The notes under the pieces: model-generated
Seen by the model: only the letters and a program-made list of their open reading frames with translations
Databases searched by the model: none
Told to the model about the DNA's origin: nothing
Program-made: the position numbers and the translations under genes
Shown here: positions 34,866 through 44,283 of the stretch, in pieces
Layout: each line of letters begins with the position of its first letter
Position numbering within the stretch: the first letter of the stretch is position 1
DNA from: Streptantibioticus ferralitis
GTDB lineage: Bacteria > Actinomycetota > Actinomycetes > Streptomycetales > Streptomycetaceae
Reading direction: 5' to 3'
Assembly: GCF_029223525.1 (NCBI RefSeq)
Contig: NZ_JARHTQ010000002.1
Span: 434,001-498,000, forward strand
DNA: 64,000 bases

Positions 34866-35190
34866 ACCCCACCACGGCGGACAGTTGACGCGTCCGGCTC
34901 GCACGCGATCCGTGCGGCCGCCGATCAGCGTCACGAGTGAACCCGGCGGACCCCGAGCGTCCGCGGGGCGCGGCGCACAGGATGCGTCCGCGGGCCGCGG
35001 CAGCCATCGTGGAATGACCCGGCCGCTCCGCCCCCGGCCGCACCGCCGGGCACGGCCACGACCGGAGGGAGCGTGCCATGGCACCGTGGCAGCGGCGCCA
35101 CGGCATCGCGGCGGCCGAGCCCCGATCCACGGGCCTTCCGCGCGCCGCGCGCCGCACCCGGGCGACATCACCCGCCGAGAAAGGCACTAC
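34866..35190. other. Gene-free stretch between the MarR and PPOX genes
   Basis: About 325 bases of GC-rich DNA with no ORF of recognisable family or consistent codon bias. It presumably holds the promoter for the two oxidoreductase genes that follow. No hairpin or operator was evident. Confidence 0.45.
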
Positions 35191-35628
35191 ATGACAGATC
35201 TGAAGGACGTGGCCCGGATCGCCGCGGCCGACCACAACCTGGCCGTCGTGGCGACGACCCGCGCCGACGGCTCGGTCCAGGCGTCGGTGGTCAACGCCGG
35301 GATCACCGACCACCCGGTGACCGGCGAGCCCGTGGTCGCGCTCGTCACCTACGGCCGTGCCAAGCTCGCCAACCTGCGTGCCCGACCGCGTGCCACCCTC
35401 ACCTTCCGCGCCGGGTGGAACTGGGCCACCGTCGAGGGGCGCGCCGAGATCGTCGGCCCCGACGACCCGTTCGAGGGCATCGACGCCGAACGGCTCCGCC
35501 TGCTGCTGCGCGAGATCTTCACCGCCGCGGGCGGCAGCCACGACGACTGGGCGGCGTACGACCGCACGATGGCCGAAGAACGCCGTGCCGCCGTCCTGGT
35601 CCACCCGGAGCGCGTCTACAGCAACTGA
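35191..35628 (+). CDS. Pyridoxamine 5'-phosphate oxidase-fold (PPOX class) F420/FMN-dependent protein
   Basis: 145 aa, ATG start. Split-barrel flavin-binding pattern: HNLAVVATTRADGSVQASVVNAGI, then PVVALVTYGRAKLANLRARPRATLTF, and WATVEGRAEIVGPDDPFEG. This matches the PPOX-class F420-dependent group of actinomycetes. Likely a cofactor-dependent reductase or a flavin/F420-binding protein. It is followed after 65 bases by an LLM-class oxidoreductase in the same direction, a pairing that supports F420 chemistry. Confidence 0.82.
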   Translation: MTDLKDVARIAAADHNLAVVATTRADGSVQASVVNAGITDHPVTGEPVVALVTYGRAKLANLRARPRATLTFRAGWNWATVEGRAEIVGPDDPFEGIDAERLRLLLREIFTAAGGSHDDWAAYDRTMAEERRAAVLVHPERVYSN

Positions 35629-35693
35629 CGCCGAGGACGTCAGGAACGGCACCCCGCGAGCAAGACCAGCACCAGGCCAGCGAGGAGCCCCCC

Positions 35694-36617
35694 ATGGCTG
35701 AGCGCACCACATCCCCGCCCGTCGATCTGCCCGCCCTGAAACAGCGACTCGGCCGCACCGGCGTGTGGCTCTCATCGCTGTCCACGGTGGCCGCGGACGA
35801 GGAACGGCGCGCCGTCGCCGTCATCGAGGAACTCGGCTACGGGACACTGTGGTTCGGCGAGGGACCCACCGGAAAGGAGGCGCTGACCCATGCGGCCGTG
35901 CTGCTGTCCGCAAGTCGGCGCCTGATGATCGCCACCGGCATCGCCAATATCTACGGACGTGACGCGACGGCCGCGGCCAGTGGCGCCAACACCCTGTCCG
36001 AAGCGTGGCAGAGCCGATTCCTGCTGGGCCTCGGCGTCAGTCACCTGCCGTTGGTGAGCGGCCGCGGACACGACTACGGCAAGCCGGTCTCCACCATGCG
36101 GGCCTACCTCGACGCCATGGACGCCACCCCCTTCGACGCGCCGTTGCCCGAGCCGGTGCCGCGGGTGCTCGCCGCGCTTCGTCCGAAGATGCTGGAGCTC
36201 GCCGCCACACGGGCCCAGGGCGCCCACCCCTACTTCGTCACCCCCGAACACACCCGCAGGGCCCGGGAGGTCCTCGGCCCCGATCCCCTCCTCGCCCCCG
36301 AGCAGGCCGTGGTGGTGGACACCGACCCCGAGCGGGCGCGGGCCACCGCCCGCGACTACGCGGCCAGCTACCTGGCCCTGCCCAACTACCTGAACAACCT
36401 GCGCACGCTGGGCTTCTCCGACGCCGACTTCGAAGACGGAGGCAGCGATGCGCTCATCGACACCGTGGTCGCCTGGGGCGACCTGGCGAGCTTGCGCGAG
36501 CGCGTCCAGGAGCACCACCGGGCCGGTGCTGACCATGTCGCCGTGCAGCCCATCGCACAGACACTCGACCGGCAACTCGACGACCTGCGCCTACTCGCTC
36601 CCGTTCTGATCCCCTGA
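35694..36617 (+). CDS. LLM-class (luciferase-like, F420-dependent) oxidoreductase
   Basis: 307 aa, ATG with GAGGAG six bases upstream. TIM-barrel luciferase-like features: GTLWFGEGPTGKEALTHAAVLLSAS, IATGIANIYGRD, RFLLGLGVSH, and the C-terminal GADHVAVQPI. The family uses F420 or FMN to oxidise or reduce a wide range of substrates. It matches the TIGR03620-like group of about 300 residues. Probably co-transcribed with the PPOX gene; substrate unknown. Confidence 0.85.
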   Translation: MAERTTSPPVDLPALKQRLGRTGVWLSSLSTVAADEERRAVAVIEELGYGTLWFGEGPTGKEALTHAAVLLSASRRLMIATGIANIYGRDATAAASGANTLSEAWQSRFLLGLGVSHLPLVSGRGHDYGKPVSTMRAYLDAMDATPFDAPLPEPVPRVLAALRPKMLELAATRAQGAHPYFVTPEHTRRAREVLGPDPLLAPEQAVVVDTDPERARATARDYAASYLALPNYLNNLRTLGFSDADFEDGGSDALIDTVVAWGDLASLRERVQEHHRAGADHVAVQPIAQTLDRQLDDLRLLAPVLIP

Positions 36618-36719
36618 CCCGTTCGGCTCAGACCCGGCCGCCGGTGCGAGTGCGACGCCGGGCTCGCCCGGCCTGGTGCTCCAACCTGTCGTTGCTCCAT
36701 CAATTTCCGCGATGACGGC

Positions 36720-37511
36720 TCACAACGTCATGCCGCCGTCGACCGGCAGGGTCACCCCGGTGACGTAGGAGGCGCGGTCGCTCAGCAGCCAGGCGACGGC
36801 CTCGGCGATCTCCTCGGGGTCCGCCACGCGGCGTAGCGCGGTGCGGACGCTGAACTGGTCGGCGGCGCCGGGCTCCTGGGTGATGAACTCCTGGAACATC
36901 GCGGTCATGGTGGTGCCGGGGGCGACGGCGTTGACGCGAATGCCCTGCGGCCCGTACTCGACAGCGGCGGTCTCGGTGAGGCTGTTGACCGCCCGCTTGG
37001 CCGCGGAGTAGGGCCCGAGCCGCGGATAGGCCGCCAGGCTGGCGCCACTGCTGTTGTTGACGATAGCGCCGGTTCCGGCCGTCGCACGGATGGCACGGAC
37101 TTCAGCGGCCATGGCCAGCCAGACACCCTTGTAGTCGATCGAGGTGACGCGGTCGAAGGTCTCCTCGGGTACGTCGGCCAGCGGAGCGGGCGGACCGGAG
37201 ATGCCCGCGTTGTTGAAGGCGACGTCCAGCCGTCCATGGCGCTCCGCCACCGTGTCGACCGCCTTCTGGACGCTCGCGGCGTCGGTCACGTCGGCGACCA
37301 CGTAGTCCGCGGTGCCGCCCGCCTTCCGGATCCCGTCGGCCACGGTGCTCAGTTCGGACTCGGTCCGCGAGGCCAGGACGACCGTTGCGCCCTCCTGGGC
37401 GAACAGCCGAGCCGCGGCGGCGCCGATGCCTCGTCCCGCGCCGGTGATCAGTGCGACCTTGTGCGCTAGCAGCCCGACGGGGGCATGGTCCGGTGAAGTC
37501 GCATCGCTCAT
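36720..37511 (-). CDS. SDR family oxidoreductase (glucose/alcohol dehydrogenase-like)
   Basis: 263 aa, ATG start. Classical SDR: TGAGRGIG (about residues 24-31), FNNAGISG, active-site NNSSGASLAAYPRLGPYSAAK with S-Y-K, VNAVAPGTT and the C-terminal SYVTGVTLPVDGGMTL. Length is standard for NAD(P)-dependent dehydrogenases acting on small alcohols or ketones. The broken ArsR gene lies directly upstream in the same direction, with 70 bases between them, and may once have been its regulator. Confidence 0.9.
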   Translation of the reverse strand: MSDATSPDHAPVGLLAHKVALITGAGRGIGAAAARLFAQEGATVVLASRTESELSTVADGIRKAGGTADYVVADVTDAASVQKAVDTVAERHGRLDVAFNNAGISGPPAPLADVPEETFDRVTSIDYKGVWLAMAAEVRAIRATAGTGAIVNNSSGASLAAYPRLGPYSAAKRAVNSLTETAAVEYGPQGIRVNAVAPGTTMTAMFQEFITQEPGAADQFSVRTALRRVADPEEIAEAVAWLLSDRASYVTGVTLPVDGGMTL

Positions 37512-37581
37512 GCGTACAAGCCTTTGTCAGGTCGCCCACACCCGCCACACGGGGCGCGGTGCGGGCCGCCCCGCCGGACGG

Positions 37582-37985
37582 TCAGCCGGTCGCGCTCGGC
37601 GTTCCGCTACATCGCTGGACCAGCAGGCTTCCCAGAGCGGTGCGCTGGTGCAGGACCGATCGTCCGGCGCGGACCGTGGTGATCAGGCCCGCGCCGCGCA
37701 GTGCGGCGGTGTGCGCGGAAGCGGTGGCATTGCTGACCTTCAGCCGACGGGCGAGCTCGCTGGTGGTGTGCTCCGCCGCGAGCAGCAGCAGTGTCTCGAC
37801 GCGGGTCCGCCCGCGGGGACCAGATCCCTCAGCGGCCCGACGCTGGTCGGCAGGGAGTGGAGCAACCGCCTTCTCCAGCGGCCGAAGAGCAACTCCTCAT
37901 CGGGGTGGCACATCTTCATGAGGGCCGCGTTCAGCTCCTGCAATGGTGCCGGACGGTCCGCGGACCGCACGCGGGCGGACGGGTG
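37582..37985 (-). pseudogene. ArsR/DUF5937-type regulator with internal deletion and frameshift
   Basis: Two pieces of one regulator lie in different frames. The upstream piece (about 37810-37985) reads RSADRPAPLQELNAALMKM, GRWRRRLLHSLPTSVGPLRDLVPAG, the N-terminal part of actinobacterial ArsR proteins with an extra sensing domain. The downstream piece (37582-37810) reads RVETLLLLAAEHTTSELARR, LKVSNATASAHTAALRGAG, LITTVRAGRSVLHQRT, an intact winged-helix. The roughly 150-200 residues that normally lie between them are missing and the frame changes at the joint near 37810. No start codon with a ribosome site is seen. Confidence 0.65.
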
Positions 37986-39240
<1,255 letters not shown>

Positions 39241-39248
39241 CTGTCGGA

Positions 39249-39285
39249 CCACCGCGAGCGGCGTCGGCCGACGCCCTCGCGGTGG
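39249..39285. terminator. Long hairpin terminator after the Rpf-LysM gene
   Basis: CCACCGCGAG (39249-39258) pairs with CTCGCGGTGG (39276-39285), and the inner 16 bases GGCGTCGG-CCGACGCC are themselves a perfect inverted repeat. It starts nine bases after the stop codon. Confidence 0.85.
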
Positions 39286-39429
39286 GACTCGCCGCTCGGC
39301 CACGGCGGCGGAAACCGCTGTAGCCGGAACGCCGGACTTATGGTGTGAAGTGATCGGCTGCCCACCAGGCCGCCGTCGGCATCGCCTCGCACGAGGGAGC
39401 ACCGCCGCACAGGAAGGGCTGGGCCAGGC

Positions 39430-39834
39430 ATGGATTCGGAACGCGCCAACCGGCTGGTGTCGGCGCTGCGCGCCCGCGGGGTGATGGCGCACCTGGCCGA
39501 GGTGGGCGTCTACGAGTTCGGCGTCCGCGTCGTCCTCGACGAGGACATCGAGGCGCTCTGGGACACCGACGGCGCGGCGGGCCTGGACGCGGAAGTCGTC
39601 AGCGAGGGGGTACTCGTCGGCTACGTCCCGCACATCGCCGGGTCGGCGAACTTCACCGAACAGCAGCTCGTGGACGCCATCGCGACAACGAACTATTCCG
39701 TGGAAGGCCTCCACCCGCCGGCGGACGCTCCCGATCAGCCCCGGTCCGACGCCGGTCAGCAAGCCCCGGCCACGCCGCCCGCGGAACAACCCGCCCCCCG
39801 GCATCGCCGCAAGCCTCCCTGGTGGCGTCGCTGA
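39430..39834 (+). CDS. Conserved hypothetical protein
   Basis: 134 aa, ATG with GGAAGGG somewhat far upstream. It begins MDSERANRLVSALRARGVMAHLAEVGVYE and contains VVLDEDIEALWDTDGAAGLDAEVV, GVLVGYVPHIAGS and FTEQQLVDAIATTNYSVEG; I recall similar short acidic proteins in streptomycetes but no known function. The C-terminal 45 residues are Pro/Ala-rich and end in a basic RHRRKPPWWRR. It is convergent with the nSTAND-WD40 fragment, whose open frame runs through its 3' half on the other strand. Confidence 0.7.
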   Translation: MDSERANRLVSALRARGVMAHLAEVGVYEFGVRVVLDEDIEALWDTDGAAGLDAEVVSEGVLVGYVPHIAGSANFTEQQLVDAIATTNYSVEGLHPPADAPDQPRSDAGQQAPATPPAEQPAPRHRRKPPWWRR

Positions 39835-39880
39835 CCGCGGGCCCTGAGCAGTGCGACACCGTCGGCCGGGAAATCAGCAC

Positions 39881-41254
39881 GACGTCCCAGAGGCGTACGG
39901 TTCCGTCGTTGCTCGCGGTCGCCATCGTGTGGCCGTGGGCGCCGAGCGCCACCGCGGCGAAGGCGTTGACGTCGATGCGGCCGGTCAGCAGGGTGGCGTA
40001 GGGCGTGGCGAAGGTGCTCAGCAGACTGCTGCGGGTCTGGGCGGTCGGGGCGATGCGGTAGGCGGCCAAGGCGAGTTGGGCGGCCAGGGCGGGAGAAGTG
40101 GCGCGTAACGCGGTGGTCTCGGCGGCCACTTGCTGGGAGACCGCGATGTCGCGCTGCTGGTCCGAGGTCCGTTGCGCCCGTACCGCCAGCACGGTGGAGG
40201 CGGCGGCCACCAGGAACGCGGCGGTGAGGAGGGCGACGAGTTGTCGTAGCCGACGGGTACGGCGGCGGACGGCGGTGCGTTCGGCTTCCTCGGCGGCCGT
40301 GCTGGCGTCGATGAACTCCTGTTCCTGGGCAGACAGCGAGTCCGCGGTGGCCGCGGACCATTCGTGGGCGAGGGCGAGCCGGGTGCCCCGGTAGAGCGCG
40401 CCCGGCTCACGATCGAGGTTCTCCCAGGTCCGCGCGGCCTCGCTCAGCTGGCTGTGGATCCGCGGGCTGTCGCGGTCCCTGACCAGCCAGTCCCGTAACC
40501 GCGGCCAGGCGCGCAACAACACCTCGTGAGCCAACTGCACATGATCGGCGTCCAGGGTCAGCAACCGTGCCTGGGCGAAGACGTCCAGGACGGCGGCGGT
40601 GGTCTCGGGAGTGGCGCTGCCTGCCACGAGACGGCGGCGCTCGGCGCGTCCGCTTGTCTCGGTGTCCTCGCCGAAATGGACCAGCCGCAGCAGAACCCTG
40701 CGGGCCACCACCTGTTGGTCGACCGGCAGCGAGGTGTAGACCCGCTCGGCCGTGGCGGCCACCGCGCCCGCGATGCCGCCGGTCAACTGATATCCGGCCA
40801 CTGTGAGTACGTTGTCGGCGCGGTGCTGCCAGGTGCTCAGCAGCGCGTGCGAGAGCAGAGGCAGGACTCCGGGACGCGCGGCGCCCGCGCCGGAGTCCTC
40901 GGCATGCGGCGCAAACCCCGCATCGCGCAGCAGGATCTCCACCAGACTATGCTCGATGTGCAGACCCGTTGCCGCGGCGGGTCGTGTGACGGCCTCGCGC
41001 AACTCGGCCAGGCTCATCGGCCCCACCGGGCCATGGCCGTGCCGCAGTGTCTCCACCAGTTCGGGATAGGCCAGGCACCGGCCGTAGAAGTCGGCGCGCA
41101 CACCCAGCACGACCATAGCCGTCGAACCTGACTGCGCGTTCCCAGCGCGCTGTTCGGCCGACAGGGCGTGCAGGGCACGGACGAAAAGCAACCGATCGTC
41201 CTCGTGCTGGCACAGCGTGAACAACTCCTCGAACTGGTCCACCACGACGATCAA
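39881..41254 (-). pseudogene. nSTAND-type NTPase/WD40 protein, truncated at both ends
   Basis: The fragment starts exactly at the Walker B motif (IVVVDQFEELFTLC), continues through the nSTAND helical region (VVLGVRADFYGRCLAYPELV, LLSHALLSTWQHR, VQLAHEVLLRAWPRLRDWL), a membrane segment (about residues 340-362, LVALLTAAFLVAAASTVLAV) and only one WD40 repeat (TMATASNDGTVRLWDV). The Walker A region and N-terminal effector domain are missing, as are the several WD repeats that should follow. The open frame continues to 39653 but that part is only the antisense of the neighbouring gene. Such proteins are signal-sensing NTPases; this copy cannot bind ATP. Confidence 0.8.
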
Positions 41255-41378
41255 TCAGTGGCAGGACGGCCACATCATCAATGCGGTGTCCGGGGGATGC
41301 CTGGACAGCGCAGGCGACGGCAGCATCGGCGTCAACCCCTGCAATGACGGCGACTACCAGAACTGGCACTTGGGCTGA
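41253..41378 (+). pseudogene. Ricin-type beta-trefoil lectin domain, C-terminal fragment
   Basis: The rightward frame reads NQWQDGHIINAVSGGCLDSA, GDGSIGVNPCNDGDYQNWHLG and stops. The C-L-D and C-N-x-G-x-x-Q-x-W spacing is the signature of one ricin-B lectin repeat. No start or upstream part exists; it begins at the point where the oppositely oriented nSTAND fragment begins. It is the tail of a lectin-containing, probably secreted, protein left after a rearrangement. Confidence 0.65.
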
Positions 41379-41477
41379 CCGCGGCCAGGCCCGGTCGGCA
41401 GGCCGTGGGTTACCGCTTCATTGCCGTTTCCCTCCGGCCCTATGCCGGGGATGGGTGCGACGGCATACTGCGGGGTC

Positions 41478-41876
41478 ATGACGGTCTTGGCTGAAACCAT
41501 TCCCCTCGAACGGCTTGAAGAGCTCCTCGCCGACGACTCCATCGACGCCGTGCACCGGGCGCTGTGGCTGTTGCTGTGGGAGGGCGAGATGCGGGTCATG
41601 GACCTGCTCTCCCTAGACGTGTGCGACGTTCACCTCGATGAGGGGCGGGTCGGCACCCTGACGGGGCAGGCCGAGCCCGACGGGCAGATGGTGCTGAGCG
41701 AACGAGCGGTCCGGTTGCTGCGTGAGCTGATCGGTGATCGGGAGGCCGGGCCGCTGTTCGCCGTCGGCGACCGGGCGTTGAGCTGGGAGCAGGCGACGCA
41801 GGCCGCCCAGGAACAGGGCCATGGCATCCACGCGTTCCGCACCGGCGGCAAGCGCCTACGCCAGGAGCCCGAGTAG
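41478..41876 (+). CDS. Tyrosine-recombinase-like catalytic domain protein lacking the tyrosine region
   Basis: 132 aa, ATG 41478. It resembles the middle of an integrase catalytic domain: LLWEGEMRVMDLLSLDVCDV has the first catalytic Arg position, LSERAVRLLRELIGD follows, and GHGIHAFRTGGKRL has the H-x-x-R box. The chain ends before the region that would hold the nucleophilic Tyr, and there is no N-terminal core-binding domain. Proteins of this size and start (MTVLA.TIPL) recur in streptomycetes, so it may be a stable domesticated family rather than a fresh truncation. Function unknown. Confidence 0.6.
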   Translation: MTVLAETIPLERLEELLADDSIDAVHRALWLLLWEGEMRVMDLLSLDVCDVHLDEGRVGTLTGQAEPDGQMVLSERAVRLLRELIGDREAGPLFAVGDRALSWEQATQAAQEQGHGIHAFRTGGKRLRQEPE

Positions 41877-42032
41877 CGGCCGAGGTACACCGACCCCAAC
41901 ATCGGCGGCTGCAACGACTGTTGCCGTCCGGTACGGCCGAGGTCCGGGCTGTTGGGGGGGGGGAGGGGCAGTGACCAAGCCCACGGCCTCGCGCCGGTGC
42001 CGCCGTCGGGCACACCCACTACAGTCGGCGCC

Positions 42033-43010
42033 GTGGACTTCCGTACCGACATCCTGGGCGAGCCCTACCAGGCCGTTGACCTGCCGCTCGCCGCCGATGA
42101 GGAGGGCGAGGTCGTCGCGACCCTCGTCCGTCGCCGGGCGCGTCCCGCCAGCACGGCCGAAGGCGGCCGCCGGGCCGTGCTCTATGTCCACGGATACGTC
42201 GACTACTTCTTCCAGACCCATCTGGCCGACTTCTATGTCGAGCGCGGCTATGACTTCTACGCCCTCGACCTGCGCAAGTACGGCCGCTCGCTCCGTCCCC
42301 ACCATTCGCCGAACTTCACCCGGACCCTCGACGTCTACGACGAGGAACTGGACGAGGCCGTCCGGGTCATCCGCGAAGTCGACGGCCATGACACGCTGCT
42401 GCTCAACGGCCACTCCACCGGCGGCCTGGTCAGCGCCCTGTACGCGGACCGGCGCGCCGGGCACGGGACGATCGACGGGTTGTTCCTCAACAGCCCGTTC
42501 CTGTCCATGCCCGCCGCCTATCTGGTACGGACCCTCGGCGCCCCCGTCGTCGACGCCCTTGGGCGGTTCGCGGCCACCCGCAAGCTTCCGGCGCCGCTCA
42601 ACCCCCACTACGTACACAGCCTGCACAAGAGTTTCCGCGGCAGTTGGGAATTCGACCTCACGCTCAAGCCCGCCGAGGGCTTTCCGCTGTACGCCGGTTG
42701 GCTGGCCGCGATCCAGCAGGGTCACCGCCGGGTCCGCGGCGGGCTGCGCATCGATTGCCCGGTCCTGCTGATGGCGTCCACCGCCAGCACGGTCACCAGC
42801 AGATGGGACGACGCGCTGCACCGCGCCGACGGGGTACTGCGCGCCGACGACATCGCCGCTCTCGCCCCGCGGCTGGGTCCGCATGTCGCCACCGTGCGCA
42901 TCCAGGGCGGCGTGCACGACCTGGTGCTCTCCGGCCCCGAGGCGCGAGAGCAGGTCTTCAACGAGCTTGACCGCTGGCTCACCACGTACCTGCCGGTGAA
43001 ATCCGTGTGA
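42033..43010 (+). CDS. Alpha/beta hydrolase (serine lysophospholipase-like)
   Basis: 325 aa from GTG 42033. Typical fold: AVLYVHGYVDYFF (oxyanion-side HG), GYDFYALDLRKYGRS, the nucleophile elbow LNGHSTGG, an acid in DCPVLLMAS-type strand context and the catalytic His in IQGGVHDLVLSG. The GHSxGG plus LNSPFLSMP pattern resembles lysophospholipase/monoacylglycerol lipase relatives. Cytosolic; no signal peptide. The gap before it holds a run of nine Gs at 41955-41963. A terminator follows at 43033. Confidence 0.85.
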   Translation: MDFRTDILGEPYQAVDLPLAADEEGEVVATLVRRRARPASTAEGGRRAVLYVHGYVDYFFQTHLADFYVERGYDFYALDLRKYGRSLRPHHSPNFTRTLDVYDEELDEAVRVIREVDGHDTLLLNGHSTGGLVSALYADRRAGHGTIDGLFLNSPFLSMPAAYLVRTLGAPVVDALGRFAATRKLPAPLNPHYVHSLHKSFRGSWEFDLTLKPAEGFPLYAGWLAAIQQGHRRVRGGLRIDCPVLLMASTASTVTSRWDDALHRADGVLRADDIAALAPRLGPHVATVRIQGGVHDLVLSGPEAREQVFNELDRWLTTYLPVKSV

Positions 43011-43032
43011 CGGTCCACCAGGCCGGCTAGCT

Positions 43033-43066
43033 GACGGCCCGGTGCCACCGGTGGAACGGGGCCGTC
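43033..43066. terminator. Hairpin terminator after the hydrolase gene
   Basis: GACGGCCC (43033-43040) pairs with GGGCCGTC (43059-43066); the loop has an inner CCACCGGTGG palindrome. It separates the hydrolase from the cyclase-family gene. Confidence 0.6.
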
Positions 43067-43129
43067 CAGTTCAGCATGATGGGTAGGGGGCTCTTCACCA
43101 CCTCCGGCCTTCGGAGCGCCGAGCACGAG

Positions 43130-44101
43130 ATGAGCGACAAACCCACCGATGCCCCGCATCCTCCGCCGACCGGTTCCGGCGGCGGGCGGCCAACCCTGTC
43201 GCGCCAGGAGTTCGACGACCTCTTCGCTGCGGTCCGCACGTGGGGGCGCTGGCGGCCGGCCGACCGCGGTGCCTGGAACCGGGTGACCGAGGACCATGTA
43301 CGGCGGGCCGCCGCCCTGGTCCGCTCCGGCGTGGTCGTCCCGATGGCGCTGCCCTGGAACACCGAGCCCGGCCCGGACAACCGCAGGCCCGCCCTGCACT
43401 ACATGTCCGACCTCGGCGATGTGGAGGCGCCGGAACCAGCCACCCACAAGGACTTCATCGCGGTCGACTACCACGGCAAGAGCGTCAGCCACCTCGACGC
43501 GCTGTCGCACATCGCCTACCGGGGACAGCTCTACGACGGCCGTGCGGCGCGCGAGGTCGTGGACGCCGGGGGTGCCCGCTTCGGCGCCGTCTCGGCCCTC
43601 GGCCCCCTCGTCACCAGGGGCGTACTCCTCGATCTGCCCGCCGCGCTGGGGGTGAAATGGCTGGAGCCGGGACAGGCCGTGCACGCCGATGACGTCATCG
43701 CCGTGGAGAGGGCGCTCGATGTGACGATCGGCGACGGCGACGCGGTGCTGCTGCGCTCCGGTCACTTCCGACGCCGCCGGGAGCTCGGTGCGTGGGACCC
43801 CGACGCGGCGAGCGCGGGGTTCCACGTGGACGCCATGCCCCTGCTGGCCGAGCGCGGCATCGCCCTGCTCGGCGGCGACGGCGACAGCGACGTACGGCCC
43901 TCGCCGGTCGACGGCGTGCACTCTCCCGTCCACGCGCTCGCCATCGCCGCGATGGGGGTGCCGCTGCTGGACAACCTCGACCTGGAGGCGCTCTCCGCCG
44001 CCTGCGCCGAGCTGGGTCGCTCTGCGTTCCTGCTGGTCGTGGCGCCGCTGAAGGTGCCCGGCGGTACGGGCTCGCCCGTCAACCCGGTCGCGGTCCTGTG
44101 A
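43130..44101 (+). CDS. Cyclase family protein (kynurenine formamidase-like)
   Basis: 323 aa from ATG 43130 (MSDKPTDAP); ATG 43076 is an in-frame alternative but lies directly behind the terminator. The metal-binding motif of the cyclase/KynB family, HLDALSH (HxDxxxH), is at about residues 120-126. Further family blocks are VRSGVVVPMALPWN, GVLLDLPAALG and DAVLLRSGHFRRR, with HSPVHALAIAAMGVPLLDN near the end. The family hydrolyses amides or cyclises polyketides; the length (over 300 aa) fits the larger bacterial branch. Substrate unknown; not obviously in an operon. Confidence 0.82.
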   Translation: MSDKPTDAPHPPPTGSGGGRPTLSRQEFDDLFAAVRTWGRWRPADRGAWNRVTEDHVRRAAALVRSGVVVPMALPWNTEPGPDNRRPALHYMSDLGDVEAPEPATHKDFIAVDYHGKSVSHLDALSHIAYRGQLYDGRAAREVVDAGGARFGAVSALGPLVTRGVLLDLPAALGVKWLEPGQAVHADDVIAVERALDVTIGDGDAVLLRSGHFRRRRELGAWDPDAASAGFHVDAMPLLAERGIALLGGDGDSDVRPSPVDGVHSPVHALAIAAMGVPLLDNLDLEALSAACAELGRSAFLLVVAPLKVPGGTGSPVNPVAVL

Positions 44102-44283
44102 CGGCCGTCCGGCCCCGGCCGCTGCCGGATCCCCGTCGAACATCACCGCACCAGCCGGCGGCGAGGCCGTAGTGCCCTTCTGCGGCTAGCCTGGCGTCAT
44201 CGGCAAAGTAGGATAAACGGTGCATTTGCTTGAGGGTGAGTGTGTGGCGGCCGTGACGTGTTCCGGTGAGGGAAGTGGTCCGG

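Noticed and set aside
39653-39880. Extension of the nSTAND frame beyond its WD40 repeat
   Set aside because: This part is antisense to the hypothetical gene at 39430-39834 and has no WD40 pattern, so it is read-through.
41955-41963. Run of nine Gs as a phase-variable switch
   Set aside because: It lies upstream of the hydrolase start in non-coding DNA and no promoter spacing could be shown to depend on it; long G-runs are common in such GC-rich DNA.
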